This document shows, piece by piece, positions 42,804 to 51,000 of a stretch of DNA of 64,000 bases (positions are counted from its first letter, which is position 1; every line of letters starts with the position of its first letter). Both the position numbers and the translations under genes were made by a program. Source of the stretch: CAVTPU01 sp963736695 (GTDB lineage Bacteria; Actinomycetota; Actinomycetes; Mycobacteriales; Micromonosporaceae); assembly GCA_963736695.1 (NCBI GenBank), contig CAVTPU010000004.1:1984001-2048000 (forward strand), in the 5' to 3' direction. The notes beneath the pieces were generated by a model, which did not search any database, was not told the origin of the DNA, and saw only the letters and a program-made list of their open reading frames with translations.

Positions 42804-44540
42804 GTGAAAAACACTACAGAGCAGCACATCGAGCCAGAAACAGACCAAAACGAACTGACAACCTCTTTGCCCGTACGCCCGGATTCTCCCACTTTCGCCG
42901 ACCTTGGCGCGCGGCAGGAGACGGTGGACGCTCTCGCCGCCGCCGGCATCATCCACGCCTTCGCGATCCAGGAATACGCGATCCCGATCGGCCTTCGCGG
43001 CACCGACCTCATCGGGCAGGCCCCGACCGGCACCGGCAAGACGCTTGGTTTCGGCGTCGCCCTGCTCGAACGGGTGACCGCCCCGGCCGAGGGCGCCGAC
43101 GGCTATCCCCAAGCGCTCGTCGTGGTGCCGACCCGCGAGCTGTGTCTGCAGGTCGCGCGGGACATCGAACTCGCCGGACGCACCCGAGATGTCCGGGTTC
43201 TGCCGGTCTATGGCGGCGTCGCCTATGAACCGCAGACCGAGGCTCTCAAGCGCGGCGTGGAGATCATCGTGGGGACGCCGGGACGACTGCTCGACATGTC
43301 CCGACCGCAGAAGGGCGCGAAGACCGCACACCTGCGTCTGGACCATGTGCGGTCGATCGTCCTCGACGAGGCCGACCGCATGCTCGACCTCGGATTCCTC
43401 GACGACGTCGAGAAGATCCTCGCGATGCTGCCGACCGAGCGTCAGACCATGCTCTTCTCCGCGACGATGCCCGACCCGATCGTCACGCTCTCCCGGCGCT
43501 TCCTGCGTCAACCGGTCACCGTGCACGCACGGCACACGATCGTGCCAGGCGCGGCGCCGCAGACCAAGCAGGTCGCTTACCGCACCCACTCGCTCAACAA
43601 GATCGAGGTGGTCGCGCGCATCCTGCAGGCTCGCGACCGAGGCCTCACCATGGTCTTCACCCGAACGAAGCGGGCCGCCGATCGGATCGCGCAGGACCTC
43701 GACTTCCGCGGGTTCGCGGCGGCCGCCGTTCACGGCGATCTCGGCCAGGGAGCCCGCGAGCGGGCACTGCGCGCCTTCCGTAACGGCAAGATCGACGTGC
43801 TGGTGGCGACCGACGTCGCCGCGCGCGGACTGGACGTGTCGGGCGTCACCCACGTGATCAACTTCGACTGCCCGGAGGACCCCGACACCTACACGCACCG
43901 GATCGGCCGGACCGGTCGCGCGGGCGCGAAGGGCGTCGCGGTGACCTTCGTCGACTGGGAAGACATGCCGCGTTGGCGGATCATCGACAAGACCCTCGGG
44001 CTCGACATGGCCGAACCGCCGGAGACCTATCACACATCGGCGCATCTCTATCCTGATCTGGACATCCCCGACGAGGCCGCCGCCACCCTGCCCTCGGCGC
44101 AACGCACCCGCGCCGGGCTCACCGCCGAGGTGGAAGAAGATCTCGGCGGCAGCAGCGGCGGACGCGGCCGATCCAGCGAACGCAGTCGTCCCGCCGGGCC
44201 CAGCCGAGGTGGGCGACGTGGTGGTCGCGGCAGCGCGGCCGGCCAGTCCCGATCCAACGACGACGCGTACGCCGAAACTCCCGGCAGCGCCACCCCGGCT
44301 CGGGCGCCGGAGACTCCCGTCGACGATGCCGAGCCGAGCCGCCGACCCCGGCAACGCCGCCGGGGCGGCGCGGTGGTGCGCGGCGACCAGCCGGCCCCGC
44401 TCGTCGCCGACCCGTTCGCCACCGGAGCCCCTCCGCCGGCCACGGACGGCTCAGCTGCCGAGGGCTCCGGCGTCGGGCGCACCCGTCGCCGCCGGCGGCG
44501 CCCGACGAATGTCGCCGACGACGGCGACTCGAACGGCTGA
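42804..44540 (+). CDS. rhlE: DEAD-box RNA helicase RhlE
   Basis: The 578-residue helicase has the Q motif region (FAIQEYAIP), Walker A APTGTGKT, PTREL, the DEAD box VLDEADRM, SAT, and the C-terminal motifs RGLDV and HRIGRTGRAG. From about residue 425 a low-complexity RG/Ser-rich tail follows, typical of actinobacterial RhlE and likely RNA-binding. The GTG start gives MKNTTEQHIEPE. The 288-bp upstream gap holds a TAGAAT -10-like element at 42601-42606, which would leave a leader of about 190 bases, common for cold-responsive helicases. Confidence 0.92.
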   Translation: MKNTTEQHIEPETDQNELTTSLPVRPDSPTFADLGARQETVDALAAAGIIHAFAIQEYAIPIGLRGTDLIGQAPTGTGKTLGFGVALLERVTAPAEGADGYPQALVVVPTRELCLQVARDIELAGRTRDVRVLPVYGGVAYEPQTEALKRGVEIIVGTPGRLLDMSRPQKGAKTAHLRLDHVRSIVLDEADRMLDLGFLDDVEKILAMLPTERQTMLFSATMPDPIVTLSRRFLRQPVTVHARHTIVPGAAPQTKQVAYRTHSLNKIEVVARILQARDRGLTMVFTRTKRAADRIAQDLDFRGFAAAAVHGDLGQGARERALRAFRNGKIDVLVATDVAARGLDVSGVTHVINFDCPEDPDTYTHRIGRTGRAGAKGVAVTFVDWEDMPRWRIIDKTLGLDMAEPPETYHTSAHLYPDLDIPDEAAATLPSAQRTRAGLTAEVEEDLGGSSGGRGRSSERSRPAGPSRGGRRGGRGSAAGQSRSNDDAYAETPGSATPARAPETPVDDAEPSRRPRQRRRGGAVVRGDQPAPLVADPFATGAPPPATDGSAAEGSGVGRTRRRRRRPTNVADDGDSNG

Positions 44541-44546
44541 CCCACC

Positions 44547-44597
44547 CAGGAACCACTGAGTCGCAGGAACCACTGAGCTGCGGAAACCACTGAGTCG
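44547..44597. repeat. 17-bp tandem repeat, three copies
   Basis: Units caggaaccactgagtcg, caggaaccactgagctg and cggaaaccactgagtcg lie end to end directly after the rhlE stop codon, followed five bases later by a strong hairpin. Confidence 0.85.
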
Positions 44598-44602
44598 ACA
44601 GT

Positions 44603-44644
44603 GGCGTGGGAGGTTGGCGGCAATCGCCGCCAACCTCCCACGCC
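44603..44644 (+). terminator. 19-bp perfect hairpin after rhlE
   Basis: Bases 44603-44621 pair perfectly with 44626-44644 around the loop AATC; the arms start GGCGTGGGAGG and end CCTCCCACGCC. It is the longest perfect stem I found in the window. It ends the rhlE transcript or acts on RNA stability. Confidence 0.7.
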
Positions 44645-44671
44645 GCCTCACGCCCCGGTAGCGTTTGTCTC

Positions 44672-44989
44672 GTGCAGGAGGACGATTCGTTCTGGCGCCG
44701 CCCAGAGCCCGAGGCTGCCGCGACGCCACCCCCCGCCCCTGTTTCGCCGGCTGGGGCCTCCCCCGCGCCCGGCTATGCCGGGCCGCCAGCCACCGTGGGA
44801 CCGGCCGCCGACTGGCGGGTGCCCCTAGTCGTGAGACCGGCCCCACCCCGCACGCTGCCTCCGGTGGATCATGCGGAATTGGATCGGGCCGAGACAAAGG
44901 CCCGCACGGTCACCCGCACAGTCGCGATCATCGCGGCGATCTCCACCTTGACTGTCCTTTGTGTCGTCTGCGGCGGGGCGCTCACCTGA
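44672..44989 (+). CDS. Small Pro-rich membrane protein
   Basis: The 105-residue protein starts with GTG 44672. Its first 70 residues are Pro/Ala-rich and disordered (PEPEAAATPPPAPVSPAG), followed by one helix TVAIIAAISTLTVLCVVC at the C-terminus, so it is probably tail-anchored with the Pro-rich part in the cytoplasm. No known domain. It converges with the DUF2231 gene 30 bp away. Confidence 0.55.
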   Translation: MQEDDSFWRRPEPEAAATPPPAPVSPAGASPAPGYAGPPATVGPAADWRVPLVVRPAPPRTLPPVDHAELDRAETKARTVTRTVAIIAAISTLTVLCVVCGGALT

Positions 44990-45019
44990 CGTTTCACGCC
45001 GTGATGATCGAACGAACCG

Positions 45020-45592
45020 TCATTCGGCGGACCAGACCATCTGGGCGCCGGTGTCGCCAGCCTTGAAGATGCTGTATCCGGCGGCGCCACCGACTCCGAG
45101 CACACCGACGGTCAGAACCAGCACGACCACGAGCAACGCCTTGTTTGCCGGCAGCGCCGATGTCGAGGTGCGGGCGACGTCGCCGTCAGCGCTGCCCGCC
45201 GCCGAGTCATCCGCCGGGCCGGCCGGCGTCGCCGCCTTGCGGGCCTGCAGGAAATAGATCACGACCAGTGCGATGGCGAAAAGCCCGAGAAGCATGGAGG
45301 TGAACGCGGCCGCTTCGGCGTACTCCTCATGCTGTGAAATTTTTGCAATTATCGATTCATCGGTGAGGCCGCGGCGCACCAGGCGCTCCTGCAGCTCCTC
45401 GCCAGATTCGGCGGCGGCGAACGTCGAAAACGGTGCCACGACAGCGAGCGCGACCACGAGCCAGGCCACAAACCGGCGGGTATATGGGACCAACGCGTAG
45501 GCGAAGGTCGCCAGAATCTGGAGCGGCACGAAGATCACGGCCGCATGGACGATGAACGGGTGGGCTGGGAGTCCGAGAATTTCTTCAAACAT
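45020..45592 (-). CDS. DUF2231 membrane protein
   Basis: The 190-residue protein has four helices. It starts with FEEILGLPAHPFIVHAAV, the conserved GxPxHPxxVHxxV opening of the DUF2231 family. The third and fourth helices (AAFTSMLLGLFAIALVVIYF, ALLVVVLVLTVGVLGVGGAA) are separated by an Ala/Asp-rich linker. Function unknown; the conserved histidines suggest haem or metal binding. Its ATG lies two bases after the RecB-like gene stop, indicating an operon. Confidence 0.8.
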   Translation of the reverse strand: MFEEILGLPAHPFIVHAAVIFVPLQILATFAYALVPYTRRFVAWLVVALAVVAPFSTFAAAESGEELQERLVRRGLTDESIIAKISQHEEYAEAAAFTSMLLGLFAIALVVIYFLQARKAATPAGPADDSAAGSADGDVARTSTSALPANKALLVVVLVLTVGVLGVGGAAGYSIFKAGDTGAQMVWSAE

Positions 45593-45594
45593 CG

Positions 45595-46521
45595 CTACAG
45601 ACTACTAATTTTCGGACTTTCGGCCACCGGAACCGTTGTCGGCGAGCCGAGCGGGCCCACGCCGAGGGCACTCCACGGCTCGCGACCCTCACGTTGTGAA
45701 CCGGTCGGACAGGACCTGCGGAAGTCGCACCACCCGCAGATCGGGCTGGGCGTCTCCGGAAAAGCGACGTCCGGATCGACCCCACCGGCCGCCGCGCGTT
45801 CGGCCGCGAGGGCGTCCGCGGCGGTCTGCTCCGCGCGCGAGACATGCCGGGCCAACGATTCGTCGGTGTGTTCGTGCGTGGCGATCACACCGGTCGGAAG
45901 GTGGTGCAGCTCGACCCGCCGGCACCGCCGCCGAAACACCCGCTCGGCGGCGAACGCATACAACGCCAGAGCACGGGATCCCCTCGCATCATCGACACTC
46001 ACCCCGGATCTTCCGGTCTTGTAGTCGACGATGACCAATTCGCCGTCAACATCGTCGATGCGGTCGACCCGGCCCGACAACGCCAGCGTCGCGGTCTTCG
46101 CGGCGACGGTTCGCTCGATCGCAACCGGCTCAAAGTCCGGGTCAAGCCCGTCGAGATAGGAGTCGAGCCAGCCCAGCGCCCGGTTGAACGCGTCGCGTTC
46201 CTGATCTTCGTCGCGATAGCCCTCACGCACCCAGGTCGCGCGCAACAGGCCTGCCACCGCCTCCGGACGACGCCGGTCAGGCGCGAGATCAAACCACGAC
46301 CGCAACGCGGTGTGGACACTCGCGCCGAGCGAATTGTGCGCCCACGGCGGCCCCTTTGGTGGCGACGGGCGGTCAATATAGGTGAACCGATAACGACGTG
46401 GGCAGTCCTCGAAGGTCCCGAGCCGGCTCGGGGTGCAGGTGAAGAGCCTTTGTGGCTCGGTGAAGAGGCCGGGCTGCTGCGGAAGATCGACTCGACGGGA
46501 GACGGAACGGGAGGCTGCCAC
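45595..46521 (-). CDS. RecB-family PD-(D/E)XK nuclease
   Basis: The roughly 308-residue stand-alone nuclease has SGRVDRIDDVDGELVIVDYKTGRSG with the metal-binding D and D-x-K. Cysteines in FEDCPRRYRF near the N-terminus and CGWCDFRRSCP near the C-terminus fit a Cas4/AddB-type iron-sulfur cluster. It has no helicase domain. GTG 46521 with aggatcg upstream is preferred; the frame extends to ATG 46617, which would leave no promoter room beside the divergent DUF6191 gene. It resembles the actinobacterial single-domain RecB exonucleases (Rv2119 type). Confidence 0.85.
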   Translation of the reverse strand: MAASRSVSRRVDLPQQPGLFTEPQRLFTCTPSRLGTFEDCPRRYRFTYIDRPSPPKGPPWAHNSLGASVHTALRSWFDLAPDRRRPEAVAGLLRATWVREGYRDEDQERDAFNRALGWLDSYLDGLDPDFEPVAIERTVAAKTATLALSGRVDRIDDVDGELVIVDYKTGRSGVSVDDARGSRALALYAFAAERVFRRRCRRVELHHLPTGVIATHEHTDESLARHVSRAEQTAADALAAERAAAGGVDPDVAFPETPSPICGWCDFRRSCPTGSQREGREPWSALGVGPLGSPTTVPVAESPKISSL

Positions 46522-46618
46522 ATGTCGATCCTGCCAAACCCGTGCGACAGTAGTAGCGGTGGTGCCACCATGGCGAACCGGACAGTTCGCCGGAGGTGGG
46601 CCTGACTGGGAGGACATT

Positions 46619-46891
46619 GTGGGTCTGCTGCGCTGGATGAGGGGCGACGACGACTCGACCTCGGCCGGAATGATGTCCGCCGGGCTGGCCGAGATCGCCG
46701 GCCTGTTTCAGCCGACCCGGCACAAGCAGACCGAGCACGTCGAGGAGACGACCCGACGACGCCTCGACTCGGCGTACGGCACCGGCGTCGACCTCGACCG
46801 CGGGGTCGCGGTGATCAGGCTCAGCCGGCCCGCCGAGCCCCAGAACCAGCCCTCGCGTGAGGTGACTGGGCAGCCCGATCCGGATTCATGA
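46619..46891 (+). CDS. DUF6191-like small protein
   Basis: The 90-residue protein starts with GTG 46619 behind gggagg. The core EIAGLFQPTRHKQTEHVEETT and the segment ending VDLDRGVAVIRL match the short DUF6191-type proteins of actinomycetes, in which a FxPxRxxxxE motif precedes a D-L-x-x-G-x-V tail. No membrane helix. Its stop shares TCATGA with the converging PHP gene. Confidence 0.6.
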   Translation: MGLLRWMRGDDDSTSAGMMSAGLAEIAGLFQPTRHKQTEHVEETTRRRLDSAYGTGVDLDRGVAVIRLSRPAEPQNQPSREVTGQPDPDS

Positions 46892-47725
46892 TCTCTGGGC
46901 GGCGGACCGGATCTGGCGATAGACCTCGGGATCAGTGGTGTTCGCGCCGATTCGCACGGTCTTGTTGGCGCCGTGGAAGTCACTCGACCCAGTGACAACG
47001 ATCCCCAGTCGCGCGGCCAAGGCCCGCAGGTGCGCCCGCTGCTGCGCAGTGTGCTCCTCGTGGTCGGCTTCGAGCCCGGCCAGACCGGCTTGTGCCATCT
47101 CTCCGATGATCTCGTCTGGCACCGTGCGGCCGCGTCTCGTCGCCCGGGGGTGGGCGAAGACCGGCACGCCGCCAGCCCCCCGCACCAACGCCAGCGCCTG
47201 AAAGACCTCGGTGTCCGGTTTCGAGATCCGCCACCGCTCGCCGAGCATGTGAGGGGCCATCGCCTCGGAGACCGACGCGGCGAGTCCGCGCTTGATCAGG
47301 GCTTGAGCCAGATGTGGGCGTCCCACGGTGCCGCCCTGGGCATAGTCCTCGATCTCGGCCCAGGTGACGTCCAATCCATCCGCCCTCATCAATTCGATGA
47401 TCTTTTCGGCGCGCTGCTCCCGCCCGGCCCGCACCCGCGCCATCTCGGCGGCGAGCGGCTCGTCGTCCGGATCGACGCCGTAGGCGAGCAGGTGCAACGA
47501 GATCGCCGGTTCGGCGCCATACCACCGGCAGGAGAGTTCGACGCCGGGCAGGAACTCGATCCCCACTCGCAGCGCGGCGGCGGCGGCCTCGTCCCACCCT
47601 CGCACGCTGTCGTGGTCGGTGAGCGCGACCGCGTCGAGGCCGGCCTCGTGGGCGGCCTCGATCACCTCAGCGGGGGTCAATGTGCCGTCCGAGACGGTCG
47701 AATGGGTGTGCAGATCGATTCGCAT
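46886..47725 (-). CDS. PHP-domain phosphoesterase
   Basis: The 279-residue protein begins at ATG 47725 with MRIDLHTHSTVSDG, the first PHP metal motif, followed by ALTDHDSV and, towards the end, GSSDFHG. This is the layout of stand-alone PHP phosphoesterases such as RNase AM/YciV, which act on 3',5'-bisphosphate nucleotides or short 5' ends of RNA. The metal ligands are all present. It converges on the DUF6191 gene. Confidence 0.88.
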   Translation of the reverse strand: MRIDLHTHSTVSDGTLTPAEVIEAAHEAGLDAVALTDHDSVRGWDEAAAAALRVGIEFLPGVELSCRWYGAEPAISLHLLAYGVDPDDEPLAAEMARVRAGREQRAEKIIELMRADGLDVTWAEIEDYAQGGTVGRPHLAQALIKRGLAASVSEAMAPHMLGERWRISKPDTEVFQALALVRGAGGVPVFAHPRATRRGRTVPDEIIGEMAQAGLAGLEADHEEHTAQQRAHLRALAARLGIVVTGSSDFHGANKTVRIGANTTDPEVYRQIRSAAQRS

Positions 47726-47791
47726 CACGCGGCACACGCTATCGAATCCGTCGGTGTCGCTCGACGGGCGAGCGGCACCGACGGAGTGTGG

Positions 47792-48526
47792 CTAGGAGCC
47801 GTCGTCCACCTTGGCGGGCCGACGCCGAGCCTCCGACGCCTCCGGCTCGTACATCTCCTCCACCACTTGCAGATAGAGGTCGGTGGGGTTCGGCAGATTC
47901 TCGACTCGGCGCAATGCTTGCTCTTGACCGGCCGATTCGATCTCGAAGGTGCCGTAACCGAGCACTCGCCCCAACGGGGACTGGGTGTATTTCATGTCGG
48001 TCACCCGGTTGAGCGGCATCATCGCGACCTTGCGGGCGACTATGCCCTCGATGAGCATGACCCGCTTGTTAGTGAGCAGGAACCGGTCGTAGTACCACTC
48101 GGCGATGTCCCAGAACACCCAGCCCATGACCGCGAGCCAGATGATGACAAGAATCGTCAATCCCGAGGTGACTTCCTTGTTTGCGAAGTAACCAGCGAGA
48201 TATCCGAGCACGAACGTAGCCAACACACCGAGCAGCAACCGCTTGATCAGATGGATCCAGTGCCGTCGCCACTCGCCGCGGAACTTCTCGGTCGGGAACA
48301 GATAACGACGTGCGAGATCGCTCGGTTGGCGGGTGGCGATCAGCTCGATCGGTTCGAAGCCGACACCGGTCTGCGGTGGAACACCCAACTCGGCGAACTC
48401 GACGTCATCGAACTCGACGATGTCTGTGTCCCGAAACCGCGGAATAGGTTCAGTATCGCGTTCCGGCGGCTGCCGGCGGCCTTCACCGTCCGGCTCGCCG
48501 CCGTGACTCGGGTCCTCGGAGACCAT
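47792..48526 (-). CDS. Membrane PH-domain (bPH2) protein
   Basis: The 244-residue protein has an acidic N-terminus and two membrane helices (LIKRLLLGVLATFVLGYLAGYF and LTILVIIWLAVMGWVFW). A bacterial PH-like domain follows (RFLLTNKRVMLIEGIVARKVAMMPLNRVTDM, then YTQSPLGRVLGYGTFEIESAG), as in YdbS/YdbT-type proteins. It lies nine bases after the small membrane-protein gene on the same strand. Role in envelope homeostasis is inferred from the family. Confidence 0.85.
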   Translation of the reverse strand: MVSEDPSHGGEPDGEGRRQPPERDTEPIPRFRDTDIVEFDDVEFAELGVPPQTGVGFEPIELIATRQPSDLARRYLFPTEKFRGEWRRHWIHLIKRLLLGVLATFVLGYLAGYFANKEVTSGLTILVIIWLAVMGWVFWDIAEWYYDRFLLTNKRVMLIEGIVARKVAMMPLNRVTDMKYTQSPLGRVLGYGTFEIESAGQEQALRRVENLPNPTDLYLQVVEEMYEPEASEARRRPAKVDDGS

Positions 48527-48535
48527 GCCGCAGAA

Positions 48536-48694
48536 CTAAGCGACGAGGTTCGTGAAGAAGTCGCCAAATCCTGTGGCGATGTCCATGATGCCGGAGCCGA
48601 TGGACTTGAACACCTCGGCCGCCGAGGCCGGACGGAACGCGATAAAGAAGATCAGGAACGCGATGCCGCCCCAAGTAAAGACCTTCTTGACCAT
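48536..48694 (-). CDS. 52-residue hydrophobic protein
   Basis: ATG 48694 lies behind gaggaggat. The protein has one helix (TWGGIAFLIFFIAFRPASA) and an amphipathic tail (GSGIMDIATGFGDFFTNLVA). It could be a small inner-membrane protein or a signal-peptide-bearing peptide cleaved after ASA. It precedes the PH-domain gene by nine bases and is probably translated with it. Similar one-helix proteins next to actinobacterial membrane genes are usually unannotated. Confidence 0.65.
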   Translation of the reverse strand: MVKKVFTWGGIAFLIFFIAFRPASAAEVFKSIGSGIMDIATGFGDFFTNLVA

Positions 48695-48815
48695 CCCGTC
48701 ATCCTCCTCCCCACGACACGCAGTCGCAGTCGTGGCTTCACACACCGTATCAGGTGCATACCAACTTACGTGAACACTTCCGACAAACTGCCCGACCGCG
48801 CGCTTTGCCTTCAGG

Positions 48816-49493
48816 TTACTCGCCCGCGGCGCCCGCCGATAGCCTCAACGACGGCGCGCCGAAGACCAGTTCGCTCGGTCGTGCCTCCACGAGATCCCGC
48901 AGCTCGATCGACTCCGCGAGCAGATAGCCCGCGGCGGCCGGCCACGTGACCACGTACAACCACAACGCCCGGGCCTCGCCCACATAGGCACTGCGGTCAC
49001 CATCGGCCGCCACCGCCCACAAAGGAGTCGGATGTCCGACTGCCTTCACTTTCGCGTGCGGCGGCGTTGATTCGATCTTTTCCCGCAGCTCCGGGCCAGG
49101 ATCCGGTCCGGAGGCTCCGGCGAGGTGCATTCCGAGACCGACCCCTGGTTCCTCCGCCACGAGCACCAGGTCAGCCGGCCCCCCGACCAGCGGCGCCGGC
49201 CCGGAGAGCGCGAGCGCGGACGCTCGCGGCCCGGTCCGATCGTCGCCGACCCACGCGGCGCCGGTCACCATCCACCCCTGTGGCAGCGGCCACGGGCACC
49301 ACAGCGGGATCGGATCCCGTCCGTGATCGACCCGGAGTCGGCCAGTGATGGTGGCGATGACCTCGGCTGAGACCCCGTGCGCGAGGTGCAGCGGTGGCAC
49401 GGGGCCGCAGTTGTCACACTGATAGTCGCTGTGCAAGAGACTGGGAGCTCTCACCTGCGCGCCACAGCGTGGGCATCGAACCGCGAGGGTCAC
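48816..49493 (-). CDS. DUF6758-like zinc-ribbon protein
   Basis: The 225-residue protein starts with a zinc ribbon: CPRC near residue 7 and CDNC about 20 residues later. An alpha/beta domain follows with LWCPWPLPQGWMVTGAAWVGDDR, the signature of the DUF6758 family of high-GC actinobacteria. GTG 49493 puts the first zinc knuckle at the N-terminus; the frame extends 14 codons upstream. No membrane segment. Function unknown. Confidence 0.75.
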   Translation of the reverse strand: MTLAVRCPRCGAQVRAPSLLHSDYQCDNCGPVPPLHLAHGVSAEVIATITGRLRVDHGRDPIPLWCPWPLPQGWMVTGAAWVGDDRTGPRASALALSGPAPLVGGPADLVLVAEEPGVGLGMHLAGASGPDPGPELREKIESTPPHAKVKAVGHPTPLWAVAADGDRSAYVGEARALWLYVVTWPAAAGYLLAESIELRDLVEARPSELVFGAPSLRLSAGAAGE

Positions 49494-49552
49494 ACCCTCA
49501 TTCTGCCCTCTCCGCCGCGTTCCCGCTCGGCGCACGGACGCATCCCGTGCCC

Positions 49553-50938
49553 TCAGCCAGCGGCACGCCGCAGCACCGCCGCGACCCGGTCGATGTCGGC
49601 CTCCGTGGTTCGCCAGCTGCTCAACGCCGCACGCACGGCAGGCACCCCGTCGAGCACCGTCGGAGTTATCACGACGTCGCCCGTCGCGTTGACCTTATCG
49701 ATGAATTCGCCGATGGCGCGGGTGGGATCAGCGACGTCGATTGTGAAACAGACGACGTTGAGCCGCACCGGTGCCAGCAACCGCAGCCCCGGCGTCGCGG
49801 CGATCTCATCGCCCAACCGTGTCGCGAGATCCACACACCGTCGCACGATCTCCGCGTGGCCTGCCCGCCCATAGGCGGCGAGGCTGAACCAGGCCGGAAG
49901 TGCTCGAAGACGCCGGGAGTTCTCCGGCGTCAGATGCAGTGGATCCGGGCGTTCGCCGATGGCTCCGAGATATGCGGCGCAGTTACGGAACACCCGCAAC
50001 TGCAGATCACGCCACCGGGTGAACTGCACCGCGCTGTCATATGGGACATTGAGCCACTTATGCAGATCGACGCAGATCGAGTCGGCCTCCTCCACGCCGT
50101 CGACGAGATGAGCGTGAGCCGGGCTCAGCGCCGCGAAGGCGCCGAAAGCCCCGTCGACGTGCAGCCAGAACCGGTGCCGCTCACGCAGTGCGGCGATCGC
50201 ACGCAGGTCGTCGAAGTCGACCGTGTTCACGGTTCCGGCGTTGGCGACCACGATCGCCGGCTCACCGCGCAGCGCCGTGAGCGCGTCGTCGAGTGCGGCC
50301 ACGTCGATCGCCTCGCGTCCGGGCAGAGCCTCGACCAGGCGCAGCGCGCCGCGCCCCAATCCGAGCACCGACAACGCCTTGACCACACTGGAGTGTGGGC
50401 GTGCGGAGATCACGTGCGCCGAACCGAGGGCGCCGACCCCAGACTCCGCGACCGACACGCCGCGCTGTTCGCCGAGCCATTCCCGGGCGATCGCCAATCC
50501 GACGGTGTTCGACATGGTCGCGCCGCTGACGAACGTGCCTTGATGTCGCGAATCGAGCCCGAAGAGTTCACGCAGCCAACCGACGGTCTGTTCCTCCAGG
50601 TCGGCGGCGGTCGAGTCGAACCGGCTGCTGACGTTCTGGTCGAACGTGGCGGTGAGCCAATCGCCGGCGAGCGCCGCCGGGGTCACCCCACCGGTCACAA
50701 ATCCGAGGTAGCGCGGCCCGGCACTACCCGAAAATCCGGGTTCCCAGTCTCGTGCGAAGGACTCCAGAACGCCGTCCAGACCGACCCCCCGATCGGGCAG
50801 CGGCCGGGACGGCGGGGCGGGCACACGTGCGGCCACCGGGCGGTCATCGAGATGCGACACGACCCGTACGGCGTGTGCCCGCACGTGGTCAAGGAGGTCC
50901 GGCAGGTGCGTGAGGTCATCACTGAGCAGCGGGTGCAT
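49553..50938 (-). CDS. PLP-dependent amino acid decarboxylase (group II)
   Basis: The 461-residue protein has the group II decarboxylase fold: GTFVSGATMSNTVGLAIA, the HVDGAFGAF aspartate region and the PLP-binding lysine in CVDLHKWLNVPYD. The family covers aromatic-L-amino-acid, glutamate and 2,4-diaminobutyrate decarboxylases; the substrate cannot be told from sequence. ATG 50938 is used; the frame continues upstream through the regulator's operator. It is divergent from a MocR regulator, which may control it. Confidence 0.85.
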   Translation of the reverse strand: MHPLLSDDLTHLPDLLDHVRAHAVRVVSHLDDRPVAARVPAPPSRPLPDRGVGLDGVLESFARDWEPGFSGSAGPRYLGFVTGGVTPAALAGDWLTATFDQNVSSRFDSTAADLEEQTVGWLRELFGLDSRHQGTFVSGATMSNTVGLAIAREWLGEQRGVSVAESGVGALGSAHVISARPHSSVVKALSVLGLGRGALRLVEALPGREAIDVAALDDALTALRGEPAIVVANAGTVNTVDFDDLRAIAALRERHRFWLHVDGAFGAFAALSPAHAHLVDGVEEADSICVDLHKWLNVPYDSAVQFTRWRDLQLRVFRNCAAYLGAIGERPDPLHLTPENSRRLRALPAWFSLAAYGRAGHAEIVRRCVDLATRLGDEIAATPGLRLLAPVRLNVVCFTIDVADPTRAIGEFIDKVNATGDVVITPTVLDGVPAVRAALSSWRTTEADIDRVAAVLRRAAG

Positions 50939-50974
50939 ATGCCGGACGTTAGCCGGTGGCGACCTCGCAGCGGC

Positions 50975-51000
50975 TGGTCCAGTTGTGCGAAACTGGACCA
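50975..51000. promoter_or_regulatory. Perfect inverted repeat, MocR operator candidate
   Basis: TGGTCCAGTT (50975-50984) and AACTGGACCA (50991-51000) form a perfect 10-bp inverted repeat with a six-base spacer. The second arm ends immediately before the regulator's ATG. TGGTCCA-type sites are typical for MocR/GntR regulators and overlap their promoters. It lies between the divergent decarboxylase and regulator genes. Confidence 0.7.

Noticed and set aside
42576..44354. 592-codon minus-strand frame across rhlE
   Set aside because: The plus strand encodes a complete DEAD-box helicase; the opposite frame has no motif.
44547..44597. CRISPR-like or iteron origin repeats
   Set aside because: There are only three 17-bp copies without spacers, next to a terminator and no replication gene.
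46973..48949. Long plus-strand open frame (658 codons) across the PHP and PH-domain genes
   Set aside because: It is antisense to clear PHP and bPH2 proteins and shows no domain.
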